NCBI GenBank assembly: GCA_046049675.1
Contig: JBJORA010000004.1
Coordinates: 14,713-78,712, forward strand
Reading direction: 5' to 3'
DNA: 64,000 nucleotides
Source of the DNA: CAIXQW01 sp046049675
GTDB taxonomy: Bacteria; Bacteroidota; Bacteroidia; Chitinophagales; Chitinophagaceae
Every line of letters begins with the position of its first letter. The stretch's first letter is position 1. The notes beneath the pieces are model-generated. The model saw only the letters and a program-made list of their open reading frames with translations, was not told the origin of the DNA and made no database searches. Of the stretch, positions 1 through 8,505 are shown piece after piece. The translations under genes were made by a program, and so were the position numbers.

Positions 1-1
1 C

Positions 2-730
2 AATAAAAAAGTAGTAGTAGTGCTACCTGCCTACAACGCAGCGCGCACGCTTGAACGTACATATAGAGAGATACCCTTCGACATTGTAGACGATGTGGTG
101 CTTGTAGACGATAATAGCCGCGACGATACAAGTGAAGTTGGTAAAGCTTTAGGCATTAAGCATATCATTAAGCACGACGTCAACAAAGGCTATGGTGGTA
201 ACCAAAAAAGCTGTTACAATAAAGCCTTAGAGCTTGGTGCAGATATTGTGGTGATGCTACACCCCGACTATCAGTATACGCCTATGCTTATACCTAGCAT
301 GGTGTACCTCATAGCTCAGGATTTATATCCAGTAGTGCTTGGCAGTCGTATTCTTGGTATGGGTGCACGTAGAGGCGGCATGCCATTGTATAAGTATATT
401 TTTAATCGTATGCTAACCCTTACAGAAAACTTTTTAATTAATCAAAAGTTGAGTGAGTACCATACTGGCTATAGAGCCTTTAGTGCAGAAGTATTACGCA
501 GCGTTAATTACAATATCAACAACGACGATTTTGTGTTTGACAATGAAATGCTAGCGCAAATATTTATGAAAGGATTTAGTATTGCAGAAGTAACCTGCCC
601 TACTAAATATTTTGATGAAGCGAGTAGTATCAACTTTAGTAGAAGCGTAAAGTATGGCTTAGGTGTGCTTCGTGTTTCACTATCATACCGTTTGCATAAA
701 TGGGGTATTAAGCATCGCATTTTCGAGTAA
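2..730 (+). CDS. Family 2 glycosyltransferase (5' truncated by window edge)
   Basis: The reading frame is open from the first bases of the window, giving NKKVVVVLPAYNAARTL, so the true start lies upstream and the GTG at 20 is internal. The fold is GT-A: an N-terminal strand with LPAYNA, the nucleotide-sugar site DDNSRDDT, KGYGGNQK, and an acidic metal-site region around HPDYQYTP. It resembles DPM1/DpgS-type enzymes that move a sugar from a nucleotide donor to a lipid or polysaccharide acceptor at the cytoplasmic face of the membrane. No C-terminal transmembrane pair is present. The acceptor cannot be told from the sequence. It stops with TAA, and the next genes are convergent. Confidence 0.85.
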   Translation, partial: NKKVVVVLPAYNAARTLERTYREIPFDIVDDVVLVDDNSRDDTSEVGKALGIKHIIKHDVNKGYGGNQKSCYNKALELGADIVVMLHPDYQYTPMLIPSMVYLIAQDLYPVVLGSRILGMGARRGGMPLYKYIFNRMLTLTENFLINQKLSEYHTGYRAFSAEVLRSVNYNINNDDFVFDNEMLAQIFMKGFSIAEVTCPTKYFDEASSINFSRSVKYGLGVLRVSLSYRLHKWGIKHRIFE

Positions 731-810
731 TACTTTTAATAAGGATTCGAAAAAAAAGATTGCTTCTAAGTTATACCACAACAATTAATCTCGCCAATAC
801 CTGTTAGATA

Positions 811-1206
811 CTACTGTCGCACAACACTAATAATGCCCTTCTGGCTTTGGTTTTCTGTAAAAAAGTAGTGGCCGTCCAAGTTATCACCCAAGTCGTTAAT
901 ATGACCTTTCAAGGTTCGATGTTCAGGACTTGAGTTAGGACCTACATACGTTGCGGTAAAGATATTGTTTACAACAGTATAAGTGCCTGTGCCTGCAACA
1001 GCATTGAGCGTATCGTGCGTTCCGTAGTACTTTAGCCCACCTCCACCATCAAAAAAGAAAGTTATGTTCTTAATTTTATCGCTACCACCTCTGGTTTCAG
1101 TACCTTTCCATAAACCATAGATCCTATTAATGGGTGGCTCCAAGCCCTTATTGCAAGAGGCGAAAAATATCGCAGTAGCCGCTAAAAGTATTAATGTCTT
1201 TCTCAT
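811..1206 (-). CDS. Small putative lipoprotein, paralogue of the next gene
   Basis: This 131-residue protein has a lipoprotein signal peptide (hydrophobic stretch 4-16, lipobox FASC, Cys at about 18), so it is probably anchored in the outer or inner membrane. After the Cys comes IYGLWKGT, a motif shared with the upstream neighbour (YTGLWKGT), then a strand-rich body with FFFDGGG and YYGTHDTLNA. The pattern is that of small lipocalin-like Bacteroidota lipoproteins, but I do not recognise a named family. It lies 14 bases downstream of its paralogue on the same strand, so the two are probably co-transcribed. Function unknown. Confidence 0.7.
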   Translation of the reverse strand: MRKTLILLAATAIFFASCNKGLEPPINRIYGLWKGTETRGGSDKIKNITFFFDGGGGLKYYGTHDTLNAVAGTGTYTVVNNIFTATYVGPNSSPEHRTLKGHINDLGDNLDGHYFFTENQSQKGIISVVRQ

Positions 1207-1220
1207 AATTACTGTTTCTA

Positions 1221-1658
1221 TTATTGTAAGTCTGCTTTGGTTGTTCCTCCGTTTGCTGGATCTTGCTTAAAGCCCCAGGTGCCATCAAAATGTCGCTTAG
1301 TCTCATCTATTACAGCCTCCTCGCTATAGTAGACCGCGCCACTTGAAGTGAGTGTGTAGTTGATATAAGCCTTGTAATAAACTTGTCTATAAGTCCCATA
1401 GTATTTATTCGTTGCATTTGCCGTATCCCAAGAATTGTAGTACATAATTTTGTATCGTGCATTTCCTGCATCAATCCGTTCAGTAAATACATAGGTGCAT
1501 TTGCCTTCAATACCAGTTTGTCCATCGATAAAAGTACCTTTCCATAGCCCTGTATACCTCGGTACTGGATGACGCTTCTTTTCGCAAGCACTAAAAATGC
1601 TTATTGCAGCTGCAGCTAATAATGAAGCAAGTTTTGCCTTTTTCACATGCACTTTCAT
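1221..1658 (-). CDS. Small putative lipoprotein, paralogue of the previous gene
   Basis: This 145-residue protein has a positively charged N-terminus, a hydrophobic stretch and lipobox FSAC (Cys about 25), followed by RYTGLWKGTF, which matches the same position in the downstream neighbour. The rest is Tyr-rich and strand-like (KYYGTYRQVYYKAYINYTL). The arrangement suggests a tandem duplication that has diverged strongly. It is first in a probable two-gene unit that ends near 811. No enzymatic motif is visible; a small beta-barrel or lipocalin-like surface lipoprotein is the best guess. Confidence 0.7.
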   Translation of the reverse strand: MKVHVKKAKLASLLAAAAISIFSACEKKRHPVPRYTGLWKGTFIDGQTGIEGKCTYVFTERIDAGNARYKIMYYNSWDTANATNKYYGTYRQVYYKAYINYTLTSSGAVYYSEEAVIDETKRHFDGTWGFKQDPANGGTTKADLQ

Positions 1659-1843
1659 GAATGTAAAATTGCGTCTGTACTACCACTTTTACATTCACCA
1701 ATAAGCTAGGTGCTGGTTACACTTAGCGAAATACTATGGTACAAGCTCAACAGGGCAATGAGGAACTCGCTAAAGTTTTCTATCAATAAAAAACAAATAT
1801 GGTTATTCTACCTCATGTATGTTTGTTAAGAAAAAATAAGCAC

Positions 1844-1877
1844 AAAAAAAATGGGCTACATTCCTGCAACCCATTTT
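1844..1877 (-). terminator. Terminator of the gldKLMN unit
   Basis: Read on the minus strand, arms AAAATGGG and CCCATTTT (8 bp, bases 1870-1877 and 1848-1855) enclose 14 bases and run straight into a T tract (the A-run 1844-1851 on the plus strand). It begins about 20 bases after the gldN stop, which is where the end of the leftward gldKLMN transcript is expected. Confidence 0.8.
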
Positions 1878-1896
1878 GACAATTTTGTTTTTGGTA

Positions 1897-2796
1897 TTAA
1901 TACGCCCAAAGATCTTGCTCCTTGTTGAAAAGCATTTCTTTGATACGCTCGCTTTCTAGCTGACGATCAAGACCATTCTTGTATGCTGCGATATCAGCAT
2001 CATCGTAGTTATTGAAAGTGCTCTTAGTAATAAAGCTTGAAAATCGGCGCTTCTCCATGAAGTCATCCCAAGTTTCGCGATGAATATCGTTGGCTGTATT
2101 GTAAACTTCGTACTTTACAAAAGTATTACGCGCTTCTGGATAGTAGATCCAAAATAAAGGTTGAGTACCCTTAAATTCATTGTCAGCATCATAAACGTCT
2201 AACACAGGGCAAATACCCAAAATGTAGTGGCGCTCGCGACCTTGGACACGATCAAATACTACTTGCTCCTTAATACGGAAACGTGTAACCTTAGTCGGGT
2301 CAAAATCCTTACGTGTAACCTTAATAGTTGTTGTACCAGTGGTAGGGTCAAATACAGAAGTAGAATCTTCTTTACCCATTATTAAAGACTGCACATCGCT
2401 GTACGTCATAGGAGATGTAAAACGATCGTCCATAAATGGTGTCAACTCACCCTTCTTAAGTGCGTTGATCAATATTTCAATGAACATACCGCCACCAGAG
2501 CCTTCGTCGCCAGGGTACATAAACGGAAAGTTTTGCTTTTGACGCGTATCAATTTCACGCCAAATTTTCTTTGCATACAAAACATCATTCTCGCGAACAC
2601 GCTGCCAAGGCACTACCTTGTTTACGTGTGGAACGCGATCAATGATACCATCAGGGCGAAGTGATGGTGCCCAATCGTCTTTAGTCTTTAAAAATTCAGA
2701 CTGAGTTGGTGGATCAATTGTGCCACCAGTGCCACTTTGAGCAAAGCTTGCGATACAGAATGAATTTGCTACGATAGCTAAAAGTACTTTCTTCAT
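1897..2796 (-). CDS. gldN: Gliding motility / type IX secretion protein GldN (PorN)
   Basis: The 299-residue protein has a signal peptide (about 1-19, ending SFA-Q) and a GldN/PorN body: an N-terminal segment with DDWAPSLRPDGIIDRVPH and VPWQRVRENDVLYAKKIWR, then LINALKKGELTPF and the C-terminal region rich in charged helices. In the T9SS, PorN binds PorK to form a large periplasmic ring under the outer membrane, and it also contacts GldM. It is the last gene of a gldK-gldL-gldM-gldN run, 42 bases after gldM, and is followed by a good terminator. Length is usual for the family. Confidence 0.95.
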   Translation of the reverse strand: MKKVLLAIVANSFCIASFAQSGTGGTIDPPTQSEFLKTKDDWAPSLRPDGIIDRVPHVNKVVPWQRVRENDVLYAKKIWREIDTRQKQNFPFMYPGDEGSGGGMFIEILINALKKGELTPFMDDRFTSPMTYSDVQSLIMGKEDSTSVFDPTTGTTTIKVTRKDFDPTKVTRFRIKEQVVFDRVQGRERHYILGICPVLDVYDADNEFKGTQPLFWIYYPEARNTFVKYEVYNTANDIHRETWDDFMEKRRFSSFITKSTFNNYDDADIAAYKNGLDRQLESERIKEMLFNKEQDLWAY

Positions 2797-2838
2797 ACTC
2801 GGTATAAAATTACAATTATTTTTAGTTTTGTCAAAAAT

Positions 2839-4527
2839 TTAGAAGATTTTGAAGCTTATGTCTGGCATACTGCGTGTGCGCTTATCCGGACCAACAACCT
2901 TAATATCACTAAGCCATAGTTTATCGCCAGGCTTTAGGCTATTCATAACACGTTCTGCATTAGCATTACCACTAATAGAACCACCATTAATAACGGCGGT
3001 AATAAGATCGCTAGAACCTTTTTTAGCTACTTCAATCTTAAAGCTAGTAACCTTAAACGCTACATCCCACTCAAAATCTACTGGCATACGAGGCTCAGGA
3101 CCAAGCTGTGCACGTGCAATACTTGCTTGCAAGTTTCCACCCGTTTTGTTGCCAAAGTACATGATTGGAGGTGGAATTTCTTTGATCTTGTAAGTGAAAG
3201 TACCAAAGTCTTCTGTAGTACCATCAGTACGAGGTGCCGTAAGTCTAAGTGTACCTTTTGTGCCAGGAGCGCCGCTTGCACGAACAAAAAACTTATTTGC
3301 TGCAGCACCTGAGTTAACATAGCTAAGGTTTGAGCTTGGCGTTATTTGAATACGCTCAAATGGCACACCACTTGCTGACACTGTAATTGGATTATCTACA
3401 CCTAGGTAGAACACCATCATCTTATCTAACTGAATAGAGGCAGCTGAAGAACCTACGAAGAATGTAAATGGTGTAGGCTTCAATGGAACCATTTGCTTTT
3501 TGTTGGCATCAAAATATTGTCCACCAACCATAACTGTATTTTCGCCATTCTTACTTGGCGCAACAGAGATATTAGCCACACCATCTGTCATTCTGTATGC
3601 CTGTCCGTTTACGGTAATTACAGTACGGCTATCAGCTGGATTGTAAGCTCCAACCATCACCTGGCCAGTAAATTTCTCACCAGGTAAGATGAAGCTACTT
3701 GCGCCTGCTAGGAAAGGTTTAAAGTCTGAAAAAGACTCCTCGATTTTAGCAGGAAGCTTAGTTGTATTTTCATTTTTTGCTTCTTTAATTTTCCTTACAT
3801 CAGTCTCACCAAATGCACGTGCCCAAATTTCATCAAGTACCATGCCTTCTGAATTGCGCACGTCATTAATATACTTATCCATGATGGTTACTGCGCCTAC
3901 AGTTGGTACCATGTGGAAGTTAGCAAATGCCCAATCACCTTTAGGATTTCCTTCAGATGGATCAGCTGTGAATTCAAGCGGCAACATAGCCTCCATTTGA
4001 GCATTGCTGCCACTAAGGCGCATGCTATCTTCTGTTTCTAGCGGTACTAAAGCAGCAACATTAGTTTTATACCCTTGAAGTAATTCTAACATAGCTTTAG
4101 CTTTTCCTTTACCTTCAGGCAACATTTCATGTGTTGCTGCATCCAGGTTCTCAGGGCTTTTGTAATCTGGCTTACCATCCTTGCCAGTAATCATACCACC
4201 ACTGCTTTTGATGATATCTTGCTTGTACGTTTCAAGAATTGCTACCACACTGTCACTCATTGAGTGCACTTGCTTTGCATATTCAAGGCCAGCCAAAATT
4301 CGCGCTTTTTTGTCGGCGCTATATTTAGGGCTTGTGCTTGCAGCCGCAAAGCTCTCCAGACTCATTTCGTTCTTATCATCCAAAGACTTATTGCTTCGGT
4401 TGATACTTTTGTTGATTACCTTAAAGGCGTTTAGGATTTCGTTTGATACATTCAGTGCCAACAATGCTGTTAGTACTAAGTACATCAAGTTAATCATTAA
4501 CTGCCTGGGTTCCTTAGGTATTGACAT
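2839..4527 (-). CDS. gldM: Gliding motility / type IX secretion motor protein GldM (PorM)
   Basis: The 562-residue protein has one N-terminal membrane helix (about 10-28, MINLMYLVLTALLALNV) preceded by the typical PKEPRQ, and then a long periplasmic part. The periplasmic region starts alpha-helical (KVINKSINRSNKSLDDKN) and continues as several Ig-like beta domains up to KIF at the C-terminus. GldM and GldL form the proton-driven inner-membrane motor. The GldM periplasmic domains cross the periplasm and drive the GldK/GldN ring and cargo export. The gene sits 59 bases after gldL in the canonical order. Size matches the family (about 510-560). Confidence 0.96.
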   Translation of the reverse strand: MSIPKEPRQLMINLMYLVLTALLALNVSNEILNAFKVINKSINRSNKSLDDKNEMSLESFAAASTSPKYSADKKARILAGLEYAKQVHSMSDSVVAILETYKQDIIKSSGGMITGKDGKPDYKSPENLDAATHEMLPEGKGKAKAMLELLQGYKTNVAALVPLETEDSMRLSGSNAQMEAMLPLEFTADPSEGNPKGDWAFANFHMVPTVGAVTIMDKYINDVRNSEGMVLDEIWARAFGETDVRKIKEAKNENTTKLPAKIEESFSDFKPFLAGASSFILPGEKFTGQVMVGAYNPADSRTVITVNGQAYRMTDGVANISVAPSKNGENTVMVGGQYFDANKKQMVPLKPTPFTFFVGSSAASIQLDKMMVFYLGVDNPITVSASGVPFERIQITPSSNLSYVNSGAAANKFFVRASGAPGTKGTLRLTAPRTDGTTEDFGTFTYKIKEIPPPIMYFGNKTGGNLQASIARAQLGPEPRMPVDFEWDVAFKVTSFKIEVAKKGSSDLITAVINGGSISGNANAERVMNSLKPGDKLWLSDIKVVGPDKRTRSMPDISFKIF

Positions 4528-4586
4528 TACTTACTCCTTTGTTTAAAAAATTACTTTAATTGGTTTAGGTAAGAGAGTAATATCTA

Positions 4587-5423
4587 CTAGCGACCTTGCA
4601 TCGCGTTTAGCATATTGCCGTAAATTGAGTTGAGTGAACCAAGATTGCGCGCTAATGCTGCGATTTGATCTTTCGCTTTGTTAGCATCTTCTGCGCTGCT
4701 GCTCATAGCTTCTGTTGCGTTCACAAGGCTACCATAAAACTTATTCATTGTTTTTAGGTGATTGTTTGCCTCGTTAAGCTCCATTTCGTATACGCTGTTT
4801 AAGCTGCCCAAGTTCTTAGTCATTGTTTGCATAGCCACGTTAAACTGACCTGCAGTTTCGCTAGCTGCGTTAAAGCTATTGAATGCTGTTGTTGCATTTT
4901 GGAATGTGTCTTTCATCGTTCCCAATGCGCCAGCTGCTTCTTTTGTTTTGTTTGTAAAATCGCTTGTTGCAGCAACCACGTTGCTTACATCACGCATTTG
5001 ATTTACTGTTTCGCCAAACTTGCTGAAGTTGTCGTTTAACTTACGTAGGTTAGCAGGTGTAATTTCTGCATCGCTCAACATCTTATCAAGTTCGCTTGTA
5101 GCGCTTGGATTATTGCTGCCACCTAATGCAATATTTTGTGGTTGAAACTTAATGCCTTTTTTGAAAGCTTCTACTTGCGGATTCTCAGTAATGTTTGGGT
5201 AGTAACGCTCCCAATAGTAATCTTTATGTGGTGGTAAAATACCAAGTAATATAAAGATAAACGCCTCGGTACACATACCTACCATAAGCATTGTACTTGC
5301 AATTGGCCAGTGCTCAAGTTTGGCAAGTGCTCCAATCAATACGATTGCCGCTCCCACACCAATGATAAAATTCTTAAGATACTTACCGTTCTTCGTTTCA
5401 AAAAATAAAGCAATCGATTTCAT
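4587..5423 (-). CDS. gldL: Gliding motility / type IX secretion motor protein GldL (PorL)
   Basis: Two membrane helices are visible at about 18-34 and 42-62, separated by the GldL signature KLEHWPIA (35-42), with a conserved acidic residue in the second helix (TEAF). The rest of the 278 residues is a cytoplasmic coiled-coil-rich domain with many Asn/Thr/Ala heptads and a C-terminal ARNLGSLNSIYGNML segment. GldL is the inner-membrane ring of the T9SS motor and surrounds the GldM helix. It lies 51 bases downstream of gldK and is in the expected order K-L-M-N. Confidence 0.96.
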   Translation of the reverse strand: MKSIALFFETKNGKYLKNFIIGVGAAIVLIGALAKLEHWPIASTMLMVGMCTEAFIFILLGILPPHKDYYWERYYPNITENPQVEAFKKGIKFQPQNIALGGSNNPSATSELDKMLSDAEITPANLRKLNDNFSKFGETVNQMRDVSNVVAATSDFTNKTKEAAGALGTMKDTFQNATTAFNSFNAASETAGQFNVAMQTMTKNLGSLNSVYEMELNEANNHLKTMNKFYGSLVNATEAMSSSAEDANKAKDQIAALARNLGSLNSIYGNMLNAMQGR

Positions 5424-5474
5424 TCTTTCTCTCTGTTCTGATTATTATATTATATGTTGTATACTTTGTATTCT

Positions 5475-6773
5475 TTATTTTCTTGCGCTAGGAGGACGAT
5501 TAGTCATAGCCGCAGAAATATTTGGTGTCATGCAACGGAAGCCGATGTATGCCTTAGCTGTATCAGCAAATTCCCAATCGCGTGTACCATTCTGTAAATA
5601 GTATTGTACATCCTTCCAGCTACCACCACGAATTACCTTACGCTTTAACCATGCTGGATCACCATCTTTTGTTTGCATACGTGTTTCTGGACTAAGATCA
5701 CCAGCGCTTTGGTGACTATTTGTAACAAAACTACTTGTAGTCCACTCGCTAACGTTACCTGCCATATTATATAAGCCATAATCGTTTGGCCAATAGCTAT
5801 TAACTGGTTGCGTATATAAACCACCATCAGCACCATAGTTACCGCGGTTTGGTTTGAAGTTTGCTAAGTAGCAACCTTTCTTGTTAATGATGTAAGGACC
5901 ACCCCAAGGGAAAGGACTTTGGTTTAAGCCGCCACGTGCTGCCCACTCCCACTCTGCCTCTGTAGGTAAGCGGAATTCACCTTCTGTGTATTGCTTTTTG
6001 CTTTCGCGATAATTTCTCCAAAGTTGTGTACGCCAGTGGCAAAATGCATTGGCTTGATTCCATGTAACACCCACAACTGGATAGTTATCAAAAGCTTTGA
6101 ACCAGTTATATTGTTGTGCAATAGGCTCGTTGTATGCATAGCTGAACATTTTTACCCAAACAGTTGTATCTGGATAGATGCGAAGGCTATAAGATTTCTT
6201 CTTGAATGTACTTCTGTCTACATCGATACCAGCGCGGTTCATTTCGTCGTAATCATAAGCTTCGTAATTGTAAACTAGTTTACCACGGTTGTCGAACAAC
6301 TTGCGGCCAGTTACACTCTGCTCAGCAGGGATAAACATAGTAGCAAGACCTTCTTGAACCTCTTCTGTATTCCACTTTACCTTTTGCTTCCAATCAATCA
6401 TTTCAGCACCGGTAATATCGTCGGTCTTTGTCAAACCAAGCATTGCATGTGCAATACTATCGCGTACCCACTCAGTGAATTGGCGATACTCGGCATTGCT
6501 AATTTCTGTAGCATCCATGTAAAAGCCAAACATTTGCACTGTACGATTTTTGTTATCGCCACCGTTCTTTACATCTTGGTCACTGTTGCCCATACGTAAT
6601 ATACCACTAGGTACCCACGTCATACCCAATGGCACTGGCGCGGTGTAATTAGTTGCGTAGCTTGCGCCAACAACTTGACCCTGTGGATTAGTATTGCTAC
6701 TTCCTCCGCCGCAGCTGCTTAGTAAAGCCGCGAACAACACTGTTAATAACCCCTGTGATACTAATTTCATCAT
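5475..6773 (-). CDS. gldK: Gliding motility / type IX secretion lipoprotein GldK (PorK)
   Basis: The signal peptide ends in lipobox LLSSC (Cys 21), followed by an N-terminal linker and then a complete FGE/SUMF1-type fold: WVPSGILRMGNSDQD, MDATEISNAEYRQF, PVVGVTWNQANAFCHWR, RLPTEAEWEWAARGG, YNMAGNVSEW and KVIRGGSWKD. PorK uses this fold structurally, as the outer-membrane-anchored ring partner of PorN; catalysis is not expected. At 432 residues it is a normal length. It is first in the gldKLMN unit and has a textbook Bacteroidota promoter just upstream. A second SUMF1-fold protein (44.4-45.8 kb) is a different family. Confidence 0.95.
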   Translation of the reverse strand: MMKLVSQGLLTVLFAALLSSCGGGSSNTNPQGQVVGASYATNYTAPVPLGMTWVPSGILRMGNSDQDVKNGGDNKNRTVQMFGFYMDATEISNAEYRQFTEWVRDSIAHAMLGLTKTDDITGAEMIDWKQKVKWNTEEVQEGLATMFIPAEQSVTGRKLFDNRGKLVYNYEAYDYDEMNRAGIDVDRSTFKKKSYSLRIYPDTTVWVKMFSYAYNEPIAQQYNWFKAFDNYPVVGVTWNQANAFCHWRTQLWRNYRESKKQYTEGEFRLPTEAEWEWAARGGLNQSPFPWGGPYIINKKGCYLANFKPNRGNYGADGGLYTQPVNSYWPNDYGLYNMAGNVSEWTTSSFVTNSHQSAGDLSPETRMQTKDGDPAWLKRKVIRGGSWKDVQYYLQNGTRDWEFADTAKAYIGFRCMTPNISAAMTNRPPSARK

Positions 6774-6798
6774 ATGTGTTTTATACTTATGCAGTTAG

Positions 6799-6829
6799 CA
6801 AATGTATTCAATTTCCAGTAAACACCAAA
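6799..6829 (-). promoter_or_regulatory. Promoter of gldKLMN
   Basis: On the minus strand TTTG (bases 6826-6829) is followed after exactly 19 bases by TACATTTG (6799-6806), matching the Bacteroidota -33/-7 consensus TTTG / TAnnTTTG. The -7 box ends 25 bases before the gldK ATG, so the leader would be only about 20 bases. Confidence 0.75.
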
Positions 6830-7120
6830 GCTATTGTTAAAATAGATAAAATGATATACACAAGCTAGCGTAAAACGCTGGTTTGCAATCACTTATCGCA
6901 GTAGTTTTGAATTGTCCCCTGTTCCTTAAATTTTTTCGCTCGGCAAATAACAACAATAATCTTACACAAAAAAATTATTCTCGCTAAATAGCGGAGCAAG
7001 TCGCTTGTTCGTAGATTGTTCCCCTCTCTTTGAATGTTGCGCTTGGTAAATAAACGACTTCTATTTCAGAATTATTGTGTTTAATTGGCTTGTGCGGTAA
7101 GCAGCCATTAAAATGCGGCA
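6830..7120. other. Intergenic spacer between gldK and hemD
   Basis: About 290 bases between the gldK promoter and the end of hemD. I find no open frame with coding character, no tRNA-like fold and no strong hairpin. Only short inverted repeats are present (for example AGCGT/ACGCT near 6866). Confidence 0.5.
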
Positions 7121-7145
7121 AGCATGACATTAGACATGCTTTTTA
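7121..7145. terminator. Hairpin at the hemD 3' end
   Basis: AGCATG (7121-7126) and CATGCT (7135-7140) form a 6-bp stem with an 8-base loop that abuts the hemD stop codon (7143-7145). The T-run is on the plus-strand side only, so as a terminator for the leftward hemD it is imperfect. It may act as a 3'-end stabilising hairpin. Confidence 0.35.
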
Positions 7146-7931
7146 CTTCTGCGTTTGCAAAAATTGCTCTAGTGCTCCAACCATGCTAGGCGCATGTGGT
7201 AAAGGTGCTGGGATATTTACGACAAAACCATAGTCTTCGATGGCCTTGCAGGTTGCAGCGCCGAATGCGCCAAGCAAAGTACCGTTTTGTTTGTATTGTG
7301 GTACACTATCTATAAGACTTCTAAACCCACCTGGGCTAAACAGCACAATTAGGTCTGGTTTTTTACTAAGTAATTCGCTTACATCATTATTTACAGTTCT
7401 AAACAATGTTGCTTCTGCAAACGATACACCTAATTGCTGCAAGTGTGCACAGAGTTCATTTCGGTAGGCATCACTATTAGGTACAATATAACTGTCCTTA
7501 GTCTTTTGCTTAGCAATGCAACGCAGCAAGGTTTTAAGCGTGCCATCTGTCGCATGAAAAACTTTTCGCTTTCTATAATGGATAAACTTCTGTAAGTACA
7601 ATGCAACAGCTTCTGTGATGCAGAAGTACTTCATGTCTGGATTAATCTTGTGACGCATTTCTTCGCATAGTCGAAAAAAATGGTCTACAGCATATCTACT
7701 TGTAAATACAACTGCTGTATGTGCAGCTAAGTCTATTTTTTGTTGTCGGAATTCTTTGCAGGTTACGCCTTCTACGCTTACAAAGGGGCAGAAACTCAAC
7801 TTCACGCCATATTTCTTCTCTAAATCGAAATATGGGCTGCGTTCAGCCTCTGGTCTAGCTTGCGAAATCAATATATGTTTCACGCGCTTTCTCTTCTCAG
7901 CACTTTTTTTGCTCTTGTCGCTAACCTCCAT
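7143..7931 (-). CDS. hemD: Uroporphyrinogen-III synthase
   Basis: The 262-residue protein has the two-lobed HemD pattern: HILISQARPEAERSPYFDLE at the start, a hinge strand DLAAHTAVVFTSRYAVDHFF, then the second lobe with YIVPNSDAYRNELCAHLQQLG, LIVLFSPGGFRSLID and LGAFGAATCKAIEDYG. HemD closes and inverts ring D of hydroxymethylbilane to give uroporphyrinogen III, the common precursor of haem and cobalamin. In Bacteroidota hemD is often near the gldKLMN cluster, as here. Sequence conservation in this family is low, so the call rests on the overall pattern. The first 15 residues are charged and may be an over-long start. Confidence 0.85.
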   Translation of the reverse strand: MEVSDKSKKSAEKRKRVKHILISQARPEAERSPYFDLEKKYGVKLSFCPFVSVEGVTCKEFRQQKIDLAAHTAVVFTSRYAVDHFFRLCEEMRHKINPDMKYFCITEAVALYLQKFIHYRKRKVFHATDGTLKTLLRCIAKQKTKDSYIVPNSDAYRNELCAHLQQLGVSFAEATLFRTVNNDVSELLSKKPDLIVLFSPGGFRSLIDSVPQYKQNGTLLGAFGAATCKAIEDYGFVVNIPAPLPHAPSMVGALEQFLQTQK

Positions 7932-8505
7932 ACTGTAGCACTACATGTAGCCCTAGCAGAGGTAATACAAACTGCTTCTGCAATATGCCCCCCGCGAAAG
8001 GCCGTAGTTTTACGATTGCAAAAGTAGCGTAAAAACCGTAATATGGTAAAAAATCAAATAAACGTATGCAAATTATACTCTTGGCTGCTCAAATATGGCA
8101 TGCCTTAAAACTTGTAAAGCAATTGAACAAGAAAAATTACAGTTTAGTTGTACACAAGGCATGTGCGTAAATTAGAAAATTAGCCCTTTTTCGCTGTGGG
8201 TGGGCTTTTGCACATACTGTGTATTTTATATCCACAAGTTGTGAAAAAGCAGTGCCTTGGCAATTTCTTGATTCGAATATCTTCGTTGCCGCTTTGCGTT
8301 TCTCGCAGGGTTTCTAAGCCTCGGTTTTTAGTTTTGAGATTATCAACTGACGCTCTTATGGCAAGCCAAGCAATTACCCAATTGCAGCATGTTGATTTAG
8401 AGCGATGAGGCATAGTCACCTCCAAAGAAAATGAAAGCAAAAATTTAAGCGATAGTAAGTAAGCACCAACAGCATATTAAACCACATTAAAAAAGCAGTA
8501 TTTGC
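7932..8505. other. Non-coding spacer between divergent hemD and the RNR gene
   Basis: 574 bases. On the minus strand TACTTTTG (plus bases 8019-8026) is a candidate -7 box for hemD, about 88 bases from its ATG; no TTTG stands at the right distance. The segment 8180-8440 is open on both strands for 70-86 codons, but neither frame looks like a protein. AGCCC...GGGCT arms near 8182-8209 form a weak hairpin. I looked for a cobalamin riboswitch before the B12-dependent enzyme and saw no B12 box. Confidence 0.5.

Noticed and set aside
8255..8290. tRNA-like TTCGAAT sequence
   Set aside because: The bases either side do not form the T-stem and no acceptor or anticodon arms can be placed.
8180..8440. 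Small genes on both strands (70 and 86 codons) upstream of nrdJ
   Set aside because: The two frames overlap head to head, have no recognisable domain, start context or promoter, and look like chance openness.
7932..8505. Cobalamin riboswitch before the B12-dependent RNR
   Set aside because: No B12 box (GCCACTG) on either strand and no matching set of conserved elements by eye.
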